DNA from: a bacterium
GTDB taxonomy: Bacteria > Verrucomicrobiota > Verrucomicrobiae > Opitutales > Opitutaceae
Assembly (NCBI GenBank): GCA_021780625.1
Contig: JAJXYI010000294.1
Location: 1-27,522, forward strand
DNA: 27,522 nt
Direction of reading: 5' to 3'
The position numbers were made by a program, and so were the translations under genes. Below, one piece after another: positions 15,943 to 24,787 of the stretch (positions are counted from its first letter, which is position 1; each line of letters begins with the position of its first letter). The notes beneath the pieces are model-generated. The model ran no database searches. It had not been told where the DNA came from and was given only the letters and a program-made list of their open reading frames with translations.

Positions 15943-16980
15943 TCAGAGGGCTGAGATGAAGTCGCTCATCATGCGGTCGGCTCGTGCGAGGCAGGCGTCG
16001 AGCCGCCGGCGTTCGACGGGGCGGGCGGCTCCGAGGGCGCGGGCGAGTTCATCGGCGGAATCGAGGCGGGTGCAGCGCTCGCAATCCAAGTCCTCGCGGA
16101 TAGCGCGGAGCTTGTCGTTGCGCTCGAAGACCGCGAGAGCGGCTCCGCTCCACGCGGCGGCGAGGCTCGTGTGAAAGCGGCTGCTGAGCACGCGCTGCCA
16201 GTCGGCGACGGCGGAGTGGAGGCCGGCGATGGACGCGGTGGGATAGTCGGGGAGGACGAGGGGAAATGCGCGGCGAAACTCGGGCGAGCCGGCGGAGTGG
16301 AGGAGAAATTCCGAGTCGGGAATCGGGCGGACTTCCTGGCAGACCCATGAGAAGCCGGAGCGAATGCGGCGGTGGAGTTCGAGAAGGGCGGCATCGGCGA
16401 GATCGCTCGGGCGTGCATGAATCACCAGGGCGGTTTCTGGGCGGGCTGGACGAATGTGAGCGGCCGCGCAGAAAAGGTGACCCGTGTCGGCGCCGAGGCG
16501 GGTTTTTTCGGCGGAGAAGCCGCAGGACAGTGCCATCTCGAGGCAGGCGGTGTCGCGCAGCCACAGGGCGTCGGCGACCTCGTGGATGTGACGGGCCTGA
16601 TCGGTTTGGAGGGCGGCGCGGTTGTTGACGCCGACGCCGACGAGAAAGGTTTTGAGACCGTGGCGTTTTGCGGCGGACATGTCGGCGAGCATCTGGTCGA
16701 GGATCCAGGTGCCGACTTCGATCTGGAAGACGCCGCCGCCTAGGCCGACCCAGACGTTGGCACCGCGCAGGGCTTCCGCTCGCGAGGCGGGGTCGGCGGG
16801 AAACCACCGGATGCGGGGGAAGCGGAGGCGCATTGCGGCGATGTCATGGGCGCAGAGGGCCGAGAGGCTCCATTCGGGGAGATGTGTTTCGATCCAGGAC
16901 TGGAAGCCGGCCAGCATCAGATCGTCGCCGAGATTGCCGGCGCCCCAGAAGTCGAAGCCGATATGAAGGGTCAGTCCCAT
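15943..16980 (-). CDS. Polysaccharide pyruvyl transferase family protein (345 aa)
   Basis: Matches the PS_pyruv_trans family (CsaB/WcaK-like): an N-terminal Rossmann start LHIGFDFWGAGNLGDDLML (5-23), VGLGGGVFQIEVG (78-90), LVGVGVN (113-119), LWLRDTACLEMA (139-150) and the family signature SSRFHTSLAAAWSGA (266-280), then NDKLRAI. Known role: transfer of pyruvate from PEP onto a sugar of a surface polysaccharide in the cytoplasm. Some members do other chemistry. A GTG three codons upstream (16989) is an alternative start. The ATG was preferred because the domain begins directly after it; neither has a clear Shine-Dalgarno. It lies 85 bp downstream of the 774-aa membrane protein gene in the same direction. 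Confidence 0.87.
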   Translation of the reverse strand: MGLTLHIGFDFWGAGNLGDDLMLAGFQSWIETHLPEWSLSALCAHDIAAMRLRFPRIRWFPADPASRAEALRGANVWVGLGGGVFQIEVGTWILDQMLADMSAAKRHGLKTFLVGVGVNNRAALQTDQARHIHEVADALWLRDTACLEMALSCGFSAEKTRLGADTGHLFCAAAHIRPARPETALVIHARPSDLADAALLELHRRIRSGFSWVCQEVRPIPDSEFLLHSAGSPEFRRAFPLVLPDYPTASIAGLHSAVADWQRVLSSRFHTSLAAAWSGAALAVFERNDKLRAIREDLDCERCTRLDSADELARALGAARPVERRRLDACLARADRMMSDFISAL

Positions 16981-17065
16981 GCGGCTCACGCTACGCTGGA
17001 ACCACTCACCGAAAAGCCGAAACTCGGGCTTGGGGCATCGGCGCGGTGACGGGGCTTCGCCGGCC

Positions 17066-19390
17066 TCAGTAGAGGACCTCGGAGCGGGCGGACTGGCTCC
17101 ATCGAACGTCCTTCAGCAGCACCTGGAGGGCGGCGGGGTGCGGGAGGGCGAGCTGGATTACGTTGAGACCGCGAACGAGCGGGATGACGGGCTGGTGGTC
17201 GGGGGTGACCTGTCCGCGCCAGAGCTCCCGGGCCGAGCGCGGGGACCTTGCGACGATGAGTTGGGGGGATTGGCTGGAGAGAGCCAGTTGCAGGTCTGCG
17301 GGCTGGGGTGAATAGACCCAGATCTCGCAGGGGAGGGAGACGTTGCCCTCGTTGGGAGTGCGGTGCAACGACGCCGAGGAGGGGGAGAACACGCCGAAGA
17401 GGAAGGGGCGGCGCCATTGATCGGAAGGGAGTCGGAGAAGCCGGGTGTGCGGGGTCTGGTGGACGATCGTCTGGCCGGGTTGAAGCGTATCACCCCAGAA
17501 ATGACGGTTGACGAGCAGGTAGCCGGGAAGGGGGAGGGAGGGGGCGTAGGGGGAATCGATCAGGAAATTCCGCCAATAGTGATCGATTGGAAGCAGGGGA
17601 ATCAGGTGCGTGAGGCGGCCGAAGCTCACGTTGAACAGTTCGGATTCCCAAACCTCGGGCTGGAAGCTCCAGACGACGGTGCCCCGGGTTCGTGCGAGCG
17701 GGGTTTTGAAACTGCGCCAATCGGGATCGAAGCCGACCGAACGGGAACTGCGGTGGAAGGGCTCGCCATAGACGAAGTAGGTGGCGCCTTCGGGGGACTG
17801 GACGATGCGGAAGAGGGCGAAGGCGGACTGGGAGAGCAACCAGACGAGGATGGCGCCCTGAAGCACGGGGCGCAGGAGCGCGGGCACGCGGCGCTTGGGG
17901 CGGGGCCAGGCGAGCACTCCGGCCATCAGGAGGGTGAAGTAGGGAAAACCGTACGACAGGGCCTTGGCGCCGGCCCAGGGATTGCCGACCAGGTGCATGA
18001 CGGCGTCCTGGACGAGAAACCCGGAGACGAACGCGGCGAGGGTGGCCAGTGCCACAAAGGAGGGAGCCAGGGGGCTGACGTTGGTCCGGTTGCGCCGGAC
18101 AGCGCGGACGAGCACGCGGGCCAGGACGAGGGCGAGCGCGAGGGTGAGCAGGGAGGCGAGTGAGACGGAGGCCGAGCGCCAGGCGGTCGACGCGCACAGA
18201 GGCCCCCAGGCCAGGCCCCAGTGTCCGGCTAGGGGAGAGGGAGTTTGGAGAAAACGGAACCAGTCGCCCTGCCAGTCCATGGCTGGTCCGCGCACCACGC
18301 TCAGGAAGAGCTGCCGGGCGAGCAGCCTCCAGAAGAAGACCCCCTGGGTGGTGAGCAGGAGCAGTGCGCCGAGGAGGGCGAGACCCCAGGAGCGGACAGT
18401 CGAGCGGGCGAGCCTGGTGCCGAAGGCGCCCCACGCGAGAGCCGCGGCGAGTCCCCAGGCGAGGCTCGGAACCATCTCGGGGTAACCAAGCCCGGCAGTG
18501 CACAACAGCAGGGATCCCAGGACGACGCTTCCCGCGGGGGGGGCGGTGGATCGTCCGGACAGCGAACGCTGGGCGAACCAGCATAGGCCCAGCGAGAGGG
18601 GAAGATTGACGATCTGTCCCATGGCGCGCAGATCGAGGACGATCTGGGCCCAGAAGCCGCAGGCGACGGCGAGTGGGGCGAGGAACCGGACGAGGGGTGG
18701 CACGCCCAGGTCGAGGCAGAGCAGGTAGGCGGGGCCGACGGCCAGGAGAAAAAACACGAGCGTGAAGGCAAACTCCACCTCGATCACGGGTCTGGCGACG
18801 AGCAGGGCGGACCAGGCGAGCAGGGAGAGCACGGGGGTGCGTTCGGACCACAGGAAACGCTTTACGAGCAGGAGACCCGGGTCGGTGCGGACGAGGGCCG
18901 CGGAGGATTCGGAGGCCTGCCACGACAGGGGGTGCGCCCCGACGTAGCGGGCGCCGATGACGTAGTTGAGATCATCGTACAGATTGCCCTTGAGCGTGGT
19001 GGTCCGCGGACCGCCGATGAGGGCGGGTGCTAGCAGTAGGGCGGCGGCGAGTGCGAACAGCAGGCCGTAGTCGCGGAGGGGCGGAGAGGCCTCGGCGCGG
19101 GCGTCAGGGGTCCGGCCGCGGAGCCTGAGGGCGGCGAGGGCGCACAGGGCGCTCGAGGCGAGGAGTCCGGCGGTGAGCGGCCAGGCGCAGGAATGGAGGG
19201 GGAGATCCAGCTGCACGGCGAAAGTCGCGGCCAGCAGGGCGAGGGCGAGGCCGGTCAGGGGGGCGCAGGCGGCGATTGCGACGCGGCTGGCGCGGGGGCC
19301 GAGGGCGAGCATGGATGGTCCGAGGCCGGCCAGCGCCAGCATCGCGTAGAGTGCGGCGGCAGCTGGAATCGTTTCTGCGTGAAAAGGCAC
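17066..19390 (-). CDS. Polytopic membrane protein, GT-C-like, with C-terminal beta-rich domain (774 aa)
   Basis: About a dozen hydrophobic segments run from residue ~8 to ~555. A first large loop carries NLYDDLNYVIGARY (136-149), whose D139-D140 occupies the catalytic DxD-like position of GT-C enzymes. The final ~210 residues are hydrophilic and beta-rich (CEIWVYSPQPADLQLAL, RGLNVIQLALPHP, LLKDVRWSQS), resembling a carbohydrate-binding or sandwich domain. No family name is claimed. It begins with GTG at 19390, giving a complete first membrane segment; an ATG at 19342 would cut into it. It heads a minus-strand unit with the pyruvyl transferase, CmcI-like and propeller genes. It is divergent from wzt, with 69 bp between the starts. 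A role as a periplasm-facing sugar transferase for the same glycan is inferred. Confidence 0.8.
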   Translation of the reverse strand: MPFHAETIPAAAALYAMLALAGLGPSMLALGPRASRVAIAACAPLTGLALALLAATFAVQLDLPLHSCAWPLTAGLLASSALCALAALRLRGRTPDARAEASPPLRDYGLLFALAAALLLAPALIGGPRTTTLKGNLYDDLNYVIGARYVGAHPLSWQASESSAALVRTDPGLLLVKRFLWSERTPVLSLLAWSALLVARPVIEVEFAFTLVFFLLAVGPAYLLCLDLGVPPLVRFLAPLAVACGFWAQIVLDLRAMGQIVNLPLSLGLCWFAQRSLSGRSTAPPAGSVVLGSLLLCTAGLGYPEMVPSLAWGLAAALAWGAFGTRLARSTVRSWGLALLGALLLLTTQGVFFWRLLARQLFLSVVRGPAMDWQGDWFRFLQTPSPLAGHWGLAWGPLCASTAWRSASVSLASLLTLALALVLARVLVRAVRRNRTNVSPLAPSFVALATLAAFVSGFLVQDAVMHLVGNPWAGAKALSYGFPYFTLLMAGVLAWPRPKRRVPALLRPVLQGAILVWLLSQSAFALFRIVQSPEGATYFVYGEPFHRSSRSVGFDPDWRSFKTPLARTRGTVVWSFQPEVWESELFNVSFGRLTHLIPLLPIDHYWRNFLIDSPYAPSLPLPGYLLVNRHFWGDTLQPGQTIVHQTPHTRLLRLPSDQWRRPFLFGVFSPSSASLHRTPNEGNVSLPCEIWVYSPQPADLQLALSSQSPQLIVARSPRSARELWRGQVTPDHQPVIPLVRGLNVIQLALPHPAALQVLLKDVRWSQSARSEVLY

Positions 19391-19459
19391 GTCGGGGCGG
19401 GTCGGATCGAATTCCTATTGAGTTGGGGCGCTGTGGCACGCAGAAAAAGGACCGATCGC

Positions 19460-20773
19460 ATGAGAGACTCCCTTACCAACGACGTGGCCATCCGGGTGCA
19501 GGATCTGAGCAAGATCTATCACAGCGACCGGAGCTTCTGGCATTGGATGGGGCGCGCGGCGGGCCGGGGGCGTGCCGTCGACCTGTCGGCGCTGCCGGCG
19601 GAGGCGGTGCTCGCGCTCAACCGGGTGAGCTTTGAGGTGCGGCGCGGGGAGGCCTTTGGCATCATCGGGCGCAACGGCGCCGGAAAGAGCACGCTGCTCC
19701 AGATCCTGGCGGGCACGCTTCAGGCCAATGGCGGCTCGGTGAACATCCATGGGCGGGTGACCGCGCTGCTCGAGCTCGGATCGGGTTTCAATCCGGATTT
19801 CACGGGTCGGGAGAACGTGTACCTTGCGGGTTCGATCCTGGGGATCGGGCGGCAGGCGATGGACCAGAAGTGTCCGGAGATCGAGCAGTTCGCGGACATT
19901 GGGAAGTTCATGGACCAGCCGGTAAAGACCTACTCGACCGGCATGGTCATGCGCGTGGCGTTCGCGGTGGCGGTGTCGGTGGATCCCGACATCCTGATCA
20001 TCGACGAGGCGCTCAGCGTGGGAGACATCCTTTTCCAGCAGAAATGCAACCGGCGCATGCGTGAACTGATGGCGCGGGGAGTGACGCTGCTGGTGGTGAC
20101 GCACGACACCTCGTTCGTTCTGAACATGTGCAACCGGGCGCTCTGGCTGGACAAGGGGCGCGAGCGGTTTCTTGGAGAGGCGTCGAAGTGCGTCCGTGAA
20201 TACATCACCGCGATGAGCGCGGCGGCGGGCAATCAGGTCTGCGTGAGCGCGGAGAGCGCGGTGAGCGAGCAGAGGCAGGTGCCGCGGGTGTCGCCGCTCG
20301 ACCTGAGCGACTGCGAGCGGCTGGGCGACGGGGGCGTCGAGCTGGCGAGCATCTGGATGCAGGACGAGGGGGGCGAGTCGTCACGCGTTTTCAAGCAGGG
20401 CACCTGGTGCACGGTCAGCGTGCTCGTCCGGGCCCAGCGGGCGGTGCGGCTGGTGAGCGCGGGCATAGAGGTCCGGGACCGGCACGGCCAGGTGGTCTTT
20501 GCGACGGGCCTGCGCGCGATCCGGCGCCTGATCGACGGCATCGAGGCGGGCGATGCGCGCCTGGTGGTGATGCGCTTCAAGGTCGAGTTGAAGGAGGGGC
20601 AGTACACCCTCGACGTGGGCACCGGCGCGGGCGAGTCGGACGACAACACCTGGCAGCGCATCCTGGGCGCGGCGATCCTCGAGGTCTCGAGCACGCCCGA
20701 GCAGGACGCGGTACACGGAATCGTGCGGCTGCCGTACGAGGTGGGAGCCTATCGAGTGACGATGGCTCCCTGA
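19460..20773 (+). CDS. wzt: Wzt-type ABC ATPase for O-antigen/surface polysaccharide export
   Basis: The 437-residue protein has an N-terminal ATPase: Walker A GRNGAGKST (70-78), the Wzt-type degenerate signature TYSTGMVMRVAFAV (157-170), Walker B DILIIDEAL (177-185), and the switch histidine in VVTHD (H215). A second domain from ~285 to 435 (GGVELASIWMQDEGG, AGIEVRDRHGQVVFATG, then LPYEVGAYRVT) matches the Wzt_C beta-sandwich. In characterised systems that domain recognises the modified non-reducing end of the O-polysaccharide before export. AAGGA (19447-19451) lies 8 nt before the ATG and fixes the start, excluding a longer in-frame extension. The permease partner is encoded nearby but on the opposite strand. 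A capped (methylated or pyruvylated) glycan would suit the neighbouring modifying enzymes; that link is inference. Confidence 0.92.
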   Translation: MRDSLTNDVAIRVQDLSKIYHSDRSFWHWMGRAAGRGRAVDLSALPAEAVLALNRVSFEVRRGEAFGIIGRNGAGKSTLLQILAGTLQANGGSVNIHGRVTALLELGSGFNPDFTGRENVYLAGSILGIGRQAMDQKCPEIEQFADIGKFMDQPVKTYSTGMVMRVAFAVAVSVDPDILIIDEALSVGDILFQQKCNRRMRELMARGVTLLVVTHDTSFVLNMCNRALWLDKGRERFLGEASKCVREYITAMSAAAGNQVCVSAESAVSEQRQVPRVSPLDLSDCERLGDGGVELASIWMQDEGGESSRVFKQGTWCTVSVLVRAQRAVRLVSAGIEVRDRHGQVVFATGLRAIRRLIDGIEAGDARLVVMRFKVELKEGQYTLDVGTGAGESDDNTWQRILGAAILEVSSTPEQDAVHGIVRLPYEVGAYRVTMAP

Positions 20774-20801
20774 ACGGGGAATCGGGCCGCTGGGGCGCGA
20801 C

Positions 20802-21197
20802 TCAGGCGGTCACCTTGTAGAGGTACAGGGGGGTGCTGGACACCTGGCGGCTGTCGACATGGAGATCCACGGAGTAGATGCCGATCCTGGGCAGGGTGAG
20901 GTTGCCGAGGGAGAGCGCGAGCTGGAGGATCGAGGTGGGGGCGGTCTCGGAGGCGCGCAGATCGATCTCGGTCTCGACGAGCTGGACGACCGTCTTACCC
21001 TCGCCGTCGGAGAGGGACAACTTGATCGTGTGCTTGCCCTCGTCCTTGTTGTCATAGCGAAGGCGGAGCGCGACGCTGCATTGGCGCACGGCCGCGGAGT
21101 CCTGCTTCGTGTAAAGGGAGTCGAAGACTCCGATCACGCTGAGCTTGCCGTTATAATCCGCCGCGAAGTCGCACAGGCTGAAGAGGTCGGTTTTCAT
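20802..21197 (-). CDS. Small DUF6941-like protein (131 aa)
   Basis: A soluble all-beta protein. It starts MKTDLFSLCDFAADYNGKLS then VIGVFDSLY, and continues with alternating strands (VALRLRYDN, HTIKLSLSDGEGKTVV, GIYSVDLHVDSRQVSSTPLYLYKV). This opening 'LCDxA...GKLsviGvFD' and the C-terminal strand pattern resemble the DUF6941 group, of unknown function. There is no signal peptide. An upstream GTG at 21203 is possible; ATG at 21197 was chosen, with GGTG a few bases upstream. It follows wzm by 64 bp on the same strand and converges on wzt with a 28-bp gap. The position inside an exporter pair is suggestive, but no role can be assigned. Confidence 0.8.
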   Translation of the reverse strand: MKTDLFSLCDFAADYNGKLSVIGVFDSLYTKQDSAAVRQCSVALRLRYDNKDEGKHTIKLSLSDGEGKTVVQLVETEIDLRASETAPTSILQLALSLGNLTLPRIGIYSVDLHVDSRQVSSTPLYLYKVTA

Positions 21198-21261
21198 AAT
21201 CACCGGCCATTGTGGGGCTAGGGCGACCGTGTCAACCGAAGAGCGGTTGATTGGCGCAGGT

Positions 21262-22074
21262 TTAGAGCACTTCGGCGAAAAAGGGGCGCAGGCGGCGGAA
21301 GGCGGCGTAACCGGCGATGAGGACGAGGAAGCAGGACACGTAGATCCAGAGCACGACGCTCCAGTCGATGGGCATATGCCATAGGATGGCGCGGCGGGCC
21401 TGGTCGCAGATATCGAGAACCGGGTTGAGCCGGAGGTATCTGAGGGCGGGTTCGGGGATCTTGTCGGGCGAGTAGAACACGGCGCTGGAAAACATGACGA
21501 TCTGGGCGGCGAGCGGCATGATCTGGGCGGTATCGCGCAGGTAGACCCCGATTGCGGACAGGCCCCAGGACAGGCCGAGGGAGAGGAAGGTGAGCGGGAT
21601 CAGCAGGAGCGGCAGGTACAGGAGGCTCATCCAGGAGCCGCCGACATGGCTGAACGGGGCGACGACGAGGATGAGGGCGATACTCAGGAGCGAATTGTAC
21701 ATCGAGGCCATCACGCTGGCCACGGGGATGATTTCCAGGGGGAAGACGACCTTCTTGACGAAGTTGGGCTGGGTGATGATGAGAAGCGGGCCGTTGCCGA
21801 GGGTGTCGCCGAGCGTCTGGAAGATCGACAGGCCGAGGAACAGGGCCAGGGCGAAGTCGTAGGTGGTCTCGTCCTTGATGACGCCGAAGCGGCCTCCCAT
21901 GATGACGCCGAAGACGAACAGATACAGGGCGAGCATGAGGAGCGGCGAGAGGATGACCCAGACGCGGCCCAGGCGGTTTCCCTTGGTGCGGCGGCGCAAT
22001 TCGCGTTGCGTGAACTGCACGACGAGGTCGCGGTGGCGCCAGAGGAGGCTGAAGGGGTTGGAAAGGCCGCGCAT
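21262..22074 (-). CDS. wzm: Wzm-type ABC-2 permease for polysaccharide export
   Basis: The 270-residue protein starts at ATG 22074 (MRGLSNPFSLLWRHRDLVVQ). The cytoplasmic entry QFTQRELRRRTKGNRLGRVWVILSP (about residues 21-45) is the family hallmark of ABC-2 polysaccharide exporters. Six hydrophobic segments follow, with FVKKVVFPLEIIPV between segments 2 and 3, again typical. Wzm normally has 255-275 residues, so the start is better placed here than at an in-frame ATG at 22158, which would add 28 atypical residues. It should partner the Wzt ATPase encoded convergently about 0.5 kb away to carry lipid-linked glycan across the inner membrane. It is divergent from the TolC operon with a 117-bp spacer. 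Confidence 0.92.
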   Translation of the reverse strand: MRGLSNPFSLLWRHRDLVVQFTQRELRRRTKGNRLGRVWVILSPLLMLALYLFVFGVIMGGRFGVIKDETTYDFALALFLGLSIFQTLGDTLGNGPLLIITQPNFVKKVVFPLEIIPVASVMASMYNSLLSIALILVVAPFSHVGGSWMSLLYLPLLLIPLTFLSLGLSWGLSAIGVYLRDTAQIMPLAAQIVMFSSAVFYSPDKIPEPALRYLRLNPVLDICDQARRAILWHMPIDWSVVLWIYVSCFLVLIAGYAAFRRLRPFFAEVL

Positions 22075-22191
22075 GACGGGACCACCGGAGACCTGAGGAA
22101 AGGGGCGGATCAAGCCAAAAGCACCGCGGGGGCGGCGATGGTTTTCTGAGATTGCCAAGGAGGTTGGAATTCGGCGAGGTCTTCGATCCCA

Positions 22192-23625
22192 GTGTCGACC
22201 CTGTCACGCCATCGCCCATCCTTTGCCTTTCCGCTCGAGCGCCTGACGCGCAAACTGACCCTGGCTCTGGTGGGAATGGCTGCGTTGACCGGGGCGGTGT
22301 TTGCCAGGGGAGGGGAGCCGGACCCGTCGGCGACGCTTCCGGACGCGCGCATTCCCGGCCTTGAGGCGGTCATCGACAAGGCGATGACGCAGTCGCCGCA
22401 GATGATGGCGCAGAACATCGAGTTGTCGCGTGCCGCGGCGGGTCGGACGATGGCGTACTCGGGGCTGTATCCCTCGCTGTCCGGCAACGTGCGGTACGCC
22501 GACATGGCGGTCTCGACCACGGGCACCGAGAACAACTCGCGGGTGGGCCTGGATTATTTTCTCACGCTGAGCCAGCCGCTGTTCCACTGGGGCGAATTGC
22601 GGGCGCAGGCGAAGACGGGCGACCTGGACGAGGACATTGCGCACAAGCGGTATGCCCAGGCCTATCGCGATCTGGTGGGGCAGATTCGCACGCTCTACCT
22701 TCGTCTGATCATCCAGAAAAAGGCGCTTTCGATGCGGGAGCGCACGCTGCGGCTGCTTGAAAAATCGCTCGCCTACGACAAGCAGCAGCTGGCGGCGGGC
22801 CGGATCACGGCCAACGACTACGAAGCCAAGCGCACGGACCTCGACGAGGCGCAGGTCGGGTATGATCGGGACGCCCTTGCGTTTTCGCAGGCGCGGGAAT
22901 CGATCGCGCAGTTGGCGGGCCTGAAGGCCATCGCTGCGGACAGCATTCCCTCGGATTTGCCGCGTCCGGACTGGAGCGCCGCGCAGGCCGGGGCGCTCGT
23001 GACCTATTTCGACCAGACGGGCCGCGAGGCCGGCCTGCCTTCGCTGGAAATCGCGCGCGACCAGGTCAGGGAGAGCGAGCTGCGCTACAAGATCGCGAAG
23101 GTGCGGCTCCTGCCGAAGCTCGATGCGGTGGCGCAGACCTCCATGCAGAGCCAGACCTACCTCGTCTCCAACCGGGCCACGCAGAGCGCGACCTCCGAGC
23201 AGATGGTGGGTGTCGCGGTGAACTGGCCGATCTTCGACGGCTTTGCCACGCGGGGTGCGAAGCAGCAGGCGCTTGCGGACAAACGCAGCTCGATGCTGCA
23301 GCTTCAGACGGTGGAAGCCTCGCTCGATTCGCGGAAGCGGGATGCGGTGGAGCAGTGCGATCTGTCGGCGCGCTCGCTGGCCATCGCGGAGCGTCGCCTC
23401 GGATTCGCGCGGGGCGGCCTGAGCTACATCGAGGGCGAGCAAAAGGCCAACCGCGCCTCGGAGGCCCAGGTGGAGCAGGCGCGGACGGCCGTGTTGAACG
23501 CCCAGCTTGCCGCCATGTCGGCGCGGGCCGACCTTTACATGCGGTGGTCCGACCTCGTCGGCCTGCTCTGGATGGACCCCGCGCTCAACAGGATCCCCGT
23601 CACCTATCTCAGCCATGCCCAATAA
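22192..23625 (+). CDS. TolC-family outer-membrane efflux protein
   Basis: The 477-residue protein has a signal peptide (RKLTLALVGMAALTGAVFA, about residues 20-38) followed by two OEP-type repeats of long helices and strands. The first includes GLEAVIDKAMTQSPQMMAQNI and YPSLSGNVRY, LTLSQPLFHWG. The second includes RYKIAKVRLLPKLDAVAQTS and AVNWPIFDGFATRG. This two-fold symmetry, with 'P(L/I)F' strands at the barrel, is diagnostic. It forms the outer-membrane duct of a tripartite exporter. The GTG start at 22192 is uncertain: AAGGAGG lies at 22157-22163, too far upstream. The gene overlaps the next one by 11 bp, indicating an operon. Confidence 0.9.
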   Translation: MSTLSRHRPSFAFPLERLTRKLTLALVGMAALTGAVFARGGEPDPSATLPDARIPGLEAVIDKAMTQSPQMMAQNIELSRAAAGRTMAYSGLYPSLSGNVRYADMAVSTTGTENNSRVGLDYFLTLSQPLFHWGELRAQAKTGDLDEDIAHKRYAQAYRDLVGQIRTLYLRLIIQKKALSMRERTLRLLEKSLAYDKQQLAAGRITANDYEAKRTDLDEAQVGYDRDALAFSQARESIAQLAGLKAIAADSIPSDLPRPDWSAAQAGALVTYFDQTGREAGLPSLEIARDQVRESELRYKIAKVRLLPKLDAVAQTSMQSQTYLVSNRATQSATSEQMVGVAVNWPIFDGFATRGAKQQALADKRSSMLQLQTVEASLDSRKRDAVEQCDLSARSLAIAERRLGFARGGLSYIEGEQKANRASEAQVEQARTAVLNAQLAAMSARADLYMRWSDLVGLLWMDPALNRIPVTYLSHAQ

Positions 23626-24751
23626 ACCGAAGAGTGTCCTGCTGCGCGTGCTGCTGGTTGCCGCCGCGTTCGCCGTCGCGGCCTACGCCGTCCTGTTCTG
23701 GATGCGTCCCATCGTCCCGGTCGTCCGCGTGAAGCAGGGCATGGCGACCAGCGCGGTCTCGGGCAGCGTCACCGTCGAGGCCGAGTACACGATGGACCTG
23801 AAGAGCGAGGTGGGCGGGCGGGTGCTGTCGAGCACCATGGCGCTCGACAAGAGCGTGAAGGCCGGCGACGTATTGGTGCGGCTGGATACGACGGACCTGC
23901 GTCTGGGCCTGGACCGCACGCAGGCCGAGTATGAGGCCGCGAAGGAGCGCATGAAGATCGGCTCGCCTCTGGTCTTCCAGCTGGAGGCATCGAAGGACGC
24001 GTACGCGAACGCCGAGAGGCAGTTCAAGGCGGGGCTCATCTCGGAGACGGACCTGCGCGCCCAGAAACGCCAGCTCGAGGCGATCGAGCAGCAATGCGAC
24101 ACGGAGGCGGTGAACAACAAGCTCACCCTCGAGGGCTACCAGAACGCGATCGCGATCGGCCGCAGGCAGATCGAGAAGATGACGATCCGCGCGCCATTTG
24201 ACGGCACCATTGCCCTGGTTTACACGCGGGCGGGCGACCTGATCGGCGGAGGCGCCCCGATCTGCCGGCTGATCTCGACGAGCCGCACGGTCAAGGCGCG
24301 TATCAGCGAGGAGGACATCGCCGGCGTGAAGGTGGGCCAGAAGGCCTACGTGCAGTTCCTTCCCTACGACATCGAGCAATTTCCCGCGAAGGTCGAGAAG
24401 GTGATGTCCACGGCGGATCCGGACACCCAGCGCTACGAGGTGGATCTCGGCGTCAAGATCGACCCGAAGAAACTGCTGCCGGGCATCACGGGCGAAGTCT
24501 CCATCATCCTCGACGAGCATCAGGCGAAGACGATCATTCCTCGCCGTGCGCTGCTGGGCGACGAGGTGTTTGTGGTGGACGACGGGCGGGTTCACGTGCG
24601 CAAGGTGAAGGTCGGTTACCTGAGCATGACCGCGGCGGAGATCCGCGAAGGGGTGTCTCAGGGCGAATGGGTGGTGGTTGACGGATTCGACCGCCTCAGG
24701 GATGGCCAGCGCGTGCGCATCGCGCCGGTGAACGACCCTAGGTGGAAATGA
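23615..24751 (+). CDS. Periplasmic membrane-fusion protein (HlyD/MacA-type)
   Basis: 378 residues. The N-terminal anchor is residues about 8-29. The first half of the lipoyl-like domain is MDLKSEVGGRVLS with VKAGDVLVRLD (60-91). A short coiled-coil hairpin follows (about 95-190). The second lipoyl half is MTIRAPFDGTIALVYTRAGD (189-208), followed by the beta-barrel (TVKARISEEDIAGVKVGQKA) and membrane-proximal domains. This is the RND/MacA adaptor order. It links the TolC duct to the permease. ATG 23615 lies inside the end of tolC (11-bp overlap). An N-terminal extension from further upstream is unlikely because the anchor begins right after this ATG. Confidence 0.92.
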   Translation: MPNKPKSVLLRVLLVAAAFAVAAYAVLFWMRPIVPVVRVKQGMATSAVSGSVTVEAEYTMDLKSEVGGRVLSSTMALDKSVKAGDVLVRLDTTDLRLGLDRTQAEYEAAKERMKIGSPLVFQLEASKDAYANAERQFKAGLISETDLRAQKRQLEAIEQQCDTEAVNNKLTLEGYQNAIAIGRRQIEKMTIRAPFDGTIALVYTRAGDLIGGGAPICRLISTSRTVKARISEEDIAGVKVGQKAYVQFLPYDIEQFPAKVEKVMSTADPDTQRYEVDLGVKIDPKKLLPGITGEVSIILDEHQAKTIIPRRALLGDEVFVVDDGRVHVRKVKVGYLSMTAAEIREGVSQGEWVVVDGFDRLRDGQRVRIAPVNDPRWK

Positions 24752-24787
24752 GCGCGCGCCGCGAGCAGCGCTGAACGACGATCCCGC

